In this document: positions 34,011-37,549 of the stretch, piece by piece | How positions within the stretch are numbered: position 1 is the stretch's first letter | Layout: the number at the start of each line of letters is the position of its first letter | Source of the DNA: an uncultured Agathobaculum sp. | GTDB taxonomy: Bacteria > Bacillota > Clostridia > Oscillospirales > Butyricicoccaceae | NCBI RefSeq assembly: GCF_944384765.1 | Contig: NZ_CALWUM010000024.1 | Span: 1 to 37,549 of the forward strand | DNA: 37,549 nucleotides | Direction: 5' to 3' | Notes under the pieces: model-generated | Told to the model about the DNA's origin: nothing | Database searches by the model: none | Seen by the model: only the letters and a program-made list of their open reading frames with translations | Made by a program: the position numbers and the translations under genes

Positions 34011-34709
34011 CTAACTTCCTGCGCCTTCGGCCCGAAGCGCCTCATATTGCTGCGTGACCGCATCGCAGAATTCCTCCCAACGGCCGTCGCCAATCAGCTT
34101 TGCCGGACACACCTTGCCGGAAAAGTCCTGATGCTTTTTAAGCGCTGCGGACGGTTTCAGGTCGTATTCGATCAGCAGGCGGGCGCACAGCTGCTCGGCG
34201 TTTATAAGCGTCTGCTCGTAGTCGCCGTCCTCGTTGACGCACATCTCGATACCGATGCCGTTCATGTTGCCGCCGTCCGCCTCCAGCCCGTCGCCCGCGT
34301 GGTAGCCGGGTTCGCTGTCCGGCAGGTGGTGGTAGATCTCGTGATCGTCCACCGTGTAATGCCAGGAAACCACACCCGCCTCCGCGTTCGCATTCTGGTG
34401 GATGAACGAGTTGTGCGCCGCGGCGTCCGCGCCTGCGGAGAAGTTATCCGTCTCGTGGATGACCAGGTATTTGATCTCGCGCAGGCCGCCCGGCCGGGCG
34501 CGGCTGCCCTCGGGGATGTAGTCCGTGACAACCGGGATGTCCCCGATGTAAGTCAGGCCAGCGTCCGCAAACAGCGGCCGGCTGATGGCGCTGTGCGTCC
34601 ACATACCCGCGAGGAAGGATATCCCCATCAGCACAAGCACGCCCGCCAGCTGCCACAGTATTTTTTTGTTTTTGCCCTTGCGGCCTTTGAAAAAGCCTGC
34701 TGTCTTCAC
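34011..34709 (-). CDS. Membrane-anchored N-acetylmuramoyl-L-alanine amidase
   Basis: A 232-residue cell-wall hydrolase of the Amidase_2 (T7 lysozyme/PGRP) type. After a basic stretch (GRKGKNKK) there is one membrane helix (about 20-37, WQLAGVLVLMGISFLAGM), so the enzyme faces the wall. Zinc-site residues are the His in YLVIHETDN, a His in EPGYHAGDG or HQDFSG and the Cys in GKVCPAKLI. SWHYTVDDHEIYHHLPD is the usual core. I place the start at the GTG at 34709: the longer frame to 34805 runs through a promoter whose -10 box overlaps the ATG at 34745, so those starts would not be on the mRNA. The binding site (GTGGGGAAG) is mediocre. Confidence 0.8.
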   Translation of the reverse strand: MKTAGFFKGRKGKNKKILWQLAGVLVLMGISFLAGMWTHSAISRPLFADAGLTYIGDIPVVTDYIPEGSRARPGGLREIKYLVIHETDNFSAGADAAAHNSFIHQNANAEAGVVSWHYTVDDHEIYHHLPDSEPGYHAGDGLEADGGNMNGIGIEMCVNEDGDYEQTLINAEQLCARLLIEYDLKPSAALKKHQDFSGKVCPAKLIGDGRWEEFCDAVTQQYEALRAEGAGS

Positions 34710-34743
34710 GTCTTCCCCACCTGTCTGGTCTGTCAGTCTATTC

Positions 34744-34772
34744 ATTGTACTACGTTTGCGCGCTTTTTTCAA
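34744..34772 (-). promoter_or_regulatory. Amidase promoter
   Basis: Leftward TTGAAA (34767-34772), 17 bases, TACAAT (34744-34749). The expected start of transcription, near 34737, decides against the upstream ATG. Confidence 0.65.
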
Positions 34773-34843
34773 AGCGCGGTGTGTAAATTTTTTGTTTGGA
34801 TGCAAAAAAGCCGTGTATAACGCGTAAAAACCCCAAGAAATCC

Positions 34844-34872
34844 TTGCAATCGGGTGCTGTATGCGATATAAT
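34844..34872 (+). promoter_or_regulatory. Upstream promoter of the speD leader
   Basis: TTGCAA, 17 bases, TATAAT. It lies about 360 bases before the speD start, far beyond a normal leader length. Confidence 0.75.
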
Positions 34873-34879
34873 AAATAAT

Positions 34880-35215
34880 ACTCGGAGAGGCAAAGCCTTT
34901 ACCAGCAGAATTCTTTGACCGCCCTCCCGCCGGGAGGTGCCAAGGCCATACGGACAGCCGGGTCAAATGCCGAACATGGCAACTTTGTTGCCTTATTGAA
35001 TTTTATAAGTTGGCTGACTAAAAGCCGTGTGCCGCGGGCGCATCGCAACTTGTGAAACAATCAATAAGAGTAGTAAAAGTAAATTCTTGCTATATAGACT
35101 CTTTCCTCTTCCACAAACCAAACCCGTTCCGGCTTTCTTCTGCCGGACGGAAGAGAAGATTGCATTTCCTCAAGCTGGGACGCCGTGCGGACACCCTGCT
35201 TGGGGATTTTTTTGA
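34880..35215 (+). promoter_or_regulatory. Long structured leader of speD, candidate attenuator or riboswitch
   Basis: About 335 bases with no gene but many pairings. First three-way junction: TTTGACC/GGTCAAA (34914-34920, 34961-34967) around CCTCCC/GGGAGG (34923-34937) and GGC/GCC (34944-34959). Next GGCAAC/GTTGCC (34978-34992) with a T-rich tail. Second junction: AAGTTG/CAACTT (35007-35012, 35046-35051) around GCT/AGC and TGTGCC/GGCGCA (35028-35042). An extended -10 (TGC-TATATA, near 35088-35096) may start a shorter RNA. Then CTCTTCC/GGAAGAG (35106-35112, 35149-35155) encloses TCCGGC/GCCGGA. Last, AAGC.GGG pairs with CCC.GCTT (about 35173-35202) before GGGGATTTTTTT, ending 20 bases before the gene. 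No known riboswitch class was recognised. Confidence 0.6.
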
Positions 35216-35235
35216 TATTGTGAGAGGATATGGAT

Positions 35236-36000
35236 ATGCAGAACAAGCTCAAACTCTACGGGTTCAACAACCTGACCAAGGCGTTGTCCTTCAATATTTA
35301 CGATGTGTGCTACGCGAAAACCGAGCGCGAGCAGCGCGACTACATCGCCTATATCGACGAGCAGTATAACTCCGAGCGCCTGACCGGCATCATGGAGCAC
35401 GTCACCGAGATGATTGGCGCGCATGTGCTGCACATCTCCAAGCAGGATTACGACCCGCAGGGCGCGTCGGTCACCTTCCTGATCGCGGAGGAGCACATGA
35501 AGCCCGCCCTCGAGCCGGACACCATCGTCGCCCACCTGGACAAGAGCCATGTCACCGTGCACACCTATCCGGAATACCACCCGGATACCTGCCTTGCCAC
35601 CTTCCGCGTGGACATTGACGTGGCGACCTGCGGCGAAATCACCCCGCTGTCCACGCTGGATTTCCTGATCGGCTCGTTTGACTCGGACATCATCACCATG
35701 GACTACCGCGTGCGCGGCTTTACGCGCGATATCGAGGGAAAAAAGCTGTTTATGGACCACCAGATCACCTCAATCCAGGACTTTATCGACCCCAAGACGC
35801 TCGAACGCTATGATGCGTACGATCTGAACGTCTATCAGTCCAATCTGTTCCACACCCGTATGCTGGTCAAGGAGATCGATCTGCAAAACTATCTGTTCAA
35901 CACGGATATTTATGAGCTGCCACCCAAGACGCGGCTCAAGATCCACTCCGACCTGCGCCGCGAGATGATCGAAATCTTCTCAGGGAAGAACATCTACTAA
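35236..36000 (+). CDS. speD: S-adenosylmethionine decarboxylase, E. coli-type proenzyme
   Basis: Makes decarboxylated SAM, the aminopropyl donor for spermidine. The 254-residue chain is the long bacterial (class 1a) form, like E. coli SpeD, and not the short form of Bacillus and archaea. The proenzyme should cleave itself between Lys103 and Ser104 in [14 protein letters not shown], turning the serine into the pyruvoyl cofactor. [16 protein letters not shown] at the N-terminus closely parallels the E. coli start, which supports the ATG at 35236; AGAGG is eight bases before it, and the ATG two codons earlier is only two bases away from it. It is followed by a hairpin array and the decarboxylase gene. 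Confidence 0.95.
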   Translation: MQNKLKLYGFNNLTKALSFNIYDVCYAKTEREQRDYIAYIDEQYNSERLTGIMEHVTEMIGAHVLHISKQDYDPQGASVTFLIAEEHMKPALEPDTIVAHLDKSHVTVHTYPEYHPDTCLATFRVDIDVATCGEITPLSTLDFLIGSFDSDIITMDYRVRGFTRDIEGKKLFMDHQITSIQDFIDPKTLERYDAYDLNVYQSNLFHTRMLVKEIDLQNYLFNTDIYELPPKTRLKIHSDLRREMIEIFSGKNIY

Positions 36001-36004
36001 CAGT

Positions 36005-36166
36005 TCGATCGGAAATACATTTCCGATCGAGAGGACGCACCGAACCATGTTCGGATGCGCCCTTTGCGCAAATTTGCGCGCTGCCGATGCAGCACACAGA
36101 TTTGCTTTCCTGTATCAAAAGCACGGGCAAAGCCCGCACTTTTGATGAAACTTCCGCTCCGCGGAA
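36005..36166. repeat. Array of tandem hairpins (array 2) between speD and the decarboxylase gene
   Basis: Six dyads in 162 bases: TCGATCGGAAA/TTTCCGATCGA (36005-36015, 36020-36030); GGACGCACCGAAC with its partner around a CAT loop (36033-36061); the palindrome GCGCAAATTTGCGC (36066-36079); GCTGC/GCAGC (36080-36093); ATCAAAAG..GGGC with GCCC..CTTTTGAT (36114-36146); TTCCGC/GCGGAA (36152-36166). The first two copy the layout and much of the sequence of 4063-4124, including the 14 bases TTCCGATCGAGAGG. The array lies inside a likely operon. Confidence 0.8.
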
Positions 36167-36203
36167 TGTTCTATTTCAATCCCTTCCGAAAGAAGGCTAT
36201 GCT

Positions 36204-37549
36204 ATGGATCAATCCCGTGCGCCGATCAAAGAGGCGCTCGAACGTTTCAAAGAAATGCGCATTGTGCCGTTTGACGTACCCGGACACAAGCGCGGCCGCG
36301 GCAACCCCGAGCTGACCCGCTTCCTCGGCGAGCAGTGCATGACTGTGGACGTCAACTCCATGAAGCCGCTGGACAACCTGTGCCACCCGGTGAGCGTCAT
36401 CCGCGAAGCCGAGGAACTCGCCGCCGACGCCTTCGGCGCGGCGCACGCCTTCCTGATGGTCGGCGGCACGACCTCCAGCGTGCAGGCTATGGTGCTGTCG
36501 GTCGTCGGCCGCGGGGATGAGATCATCCTCCCCCGCAATGTGCACCGCTCGGTCATCAACGCGCTGGTGCTGACCGGCGCCATCCCGATCTATGTCAACC
36601 CGCAGATGAACGACCGGCTGGGCATCTCGCTGGGTATGTCGGTCGCAGATGTGAAAAAAGCGATCGAAAAACACCCCTCGGCCAAGGCGATCCTGGTCAA
36701 CAACCCGACCTATTACGGCATCTGCTCGGACCTGAGGGAAATCGTCCGGCTGGGCCATGCTGCGGGCATGAAAGTGCTCGCGGACGAGGCGCACGGCACG
36801 CATTTCTATTTTGGCGAAAACATGCCAGTCTCCGCCATGGCCGCGGGCGCGGACCTCGCCTCGGTCTCCATGCACAAGTCGGGCGGGTCGCTGACCCAGT
36901 CGAGCTTTCTGCTGTGCGGGCCGGGCGTCAACGCCGATTATGTGCGCCAGATCATCAACCTGACCCAGACCACCTCAGGCTCCTATCTGCTCATGGTCAG
37001 CCTGGACATCTCGCGCAAAAACCTTGCGCTGCACGGCAAGCACATCTTCCGTAAGGTGACCGACCTGACCGAATACGCCCGCGAGGAGATCAACAGCATC
37101 GGCGACTACTATGCCTACGGCAGCGAGTTGATCGACGGCGACGCGGTCTACGACTTTGACGTGACCAAGCTCGCGGTCAACACGTTGGACGTGGGACTGG
37201 CCGGCATTGAAGTATATGATGTGCTGCGCGACTTTTACGACATCCAGACCGAATTCGGCGACCTGGGCAACCTGCTCGCTTATGTCTCGGTGGGCGACCG
37301 CGAACGCGACATCGAGCGGCTGGTTGCAGCGCTGGCGGACATTCGCCGCCGCTACAAGCGCGACAAGGCCACCCTCATGCGGCAGGAATACATCGCCCCG
37401 CAGGTGGTCGCCGCCCCGCAGGAGGCATTCTATGCGGACAAGCAGTCGCTGCCGCTGGATGAGAGCGTCGGCCGCATCTGCGCGGAGTTTGTCATGTGCT
37501 ACCCGCCCGGCATCCCGATCCTCGCCCCGGGCGAGCGCATCACCCGCGA
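36204..37549 (+). CDS. Orn/Lys/Arg decarboxylase, fold-type I PLP enzyme (3' end missing)
   Basis: The reading frame stays open from the ATG at 36204 to the end of the window (448 codons), so the gene is cut by the window edge. Asp194 in ADEAHGTH and the PLP-binding Lys225 in VSMHKSGGSLTQS identify the family. FDVPGHKRGRGNP near the N-terminus and the position of the motifs match the short Bacillus SpeA/YaaO type, which lacks the N-terminal wing domain of E. coli CadA and AdiA. By neighbourhood with speD it probably feeds spermidine synthesis, as arginine or another basic amino acid decarboxylase; substrate choice cannot be read from the sequence. AGAAGG lies seven bases before the ATG. Confidence 0.93.
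   Translation, partial: MDQSRAPIKEALERFKEMRIVPFDVPGHKRGRGNPELTRFLGEQCMTVDVNSMKPLDNLCHPVSVIREAEELAADAFGAAHAFLMVGGTTSSVQAMVLSVVGRGDEIILPRNVHRSVINALVLTGAIPIYVNPQMNDRLGISLGMSVADVKKAIEKHPSAKAILVNNPTYYGICSDLREIVRLGHAAGMKVLADEAHGTHFYFGENMPVSAMAAGADLASVSMHKSGGSLTQSSFLLCGPGVNADYVRQIINLTQTTSGSYLLMVSLDISRKNLALHGKHIFRKVTDLTEYAREEINSIGDYYAYGSELIDGDAVYDFDVTKLAVNTLDVGLAGIEVYDVLRDFYDIQTEFGDLGNLLAYVSVGDRERDIERLVAALADIRRRYKRDKATLMRQEYIAPQVVAAPQEAFYADKQSLPLDESVGRICAEFVMCYPPGIPILAPGERITR

Noticed and set aside
34880..34910. c-di-GMP or glycine riboswitch start (GGCAAAGCC)
   Set aside because: Only a short string agrees; the remaining conserved parts of those classes are missing.

Overview
The window looks like chromosomal DNA of a GC-rich (coding regions roughly 60% G+C by eye) Gram-positive anaerobe of the class Clostridia. 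The reasons are the AAAGGAGG-type ribosome binding sites in front of most genes, the two small HTH-plus-membrane-helix regulators, an HPr homologue without the usual histidine, a PyrR-controlled pyr cluster, a TepA/ClpP-like protein and a Thermotoga-type small ferredoxin. An Oscillospirales (Butyricicoccus-like) host is my best guess, but it is an inference. Only the first 1.45 kb is AT-rich and foreign-looking: it carries a tyrosine recombinase that sits just behind the gapA stop codon.

Layout. 1-1440: recombinase and inverted repeats. 1478-3861: gapA and a divergent soluble sensor-kinase-like gene. 3885-4148: a dense array of hairpins. 4167-7252: leftward M18 aminopeptidase, coaE and Sua5/YwlC. 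7280-11295: leftward small membrane protein, prfA, YdcF-like protein and ABC-F ATPase. 11506-13341: XRE regulator, a GDPD-like pseudoenzyme and a cyclophilin. 13461-13660: DnaA-box-like cluster, then a TepA-like ClpP-fold protein. 14.5-15.55 kb: no convincing gene on either strand, but a near-consensus leftward promoter and a hairpin terminator that frame about 1 kb of purine-rich, hairpin-rich sequence, a candidate large structured non-coding RNA. 15.7-18.0 kb: iron-type alcohol dehydrogenase behind a leader terminator, and asparaginase. 18.0-19.3 kb: Crh-like HPr, a second XRE regulator and a ferredoxin whose ribosome binding site lies in a hairpin. 19.4-22.4 kb: leftward membrane protein, RNase HI, citrate synthase and a tiny glycine/alanine-rich protein. 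22.6-28.7 kb: PyrR attenuator and pyrR-pyrF-carA-carB. 28.8-32.4 kb: recQ, DUF362 ferredoxin protein and GNAT acetyltransferase. 32.5-34.7 kb: leftward small membrane protein, DAHP synthase and a membrane-anchored amidase. 34.84 kb to the end: a long structured leader, speD, a second hairpin array and the start of an Orn/Lys/Arg decarboxylase that runs off the window.

Working together: carA/carB make carbamoyl phosphate and pyrF makes UMP under PyrR control. SpeD and the decarboxylase supply the two precursors of spermidine synthesis (decarboxylated SAM and a diamine or agmatine). Most other genes are separate housekeeping units. The most notable parts are RNA-level or DNA-level features between genes: the 1 kb RNA candidate, the speD leader, two related hairpin arrays about 32 kb apart, hairpins that bury ribosome binding sites, and the DnaA-box-like cluster.
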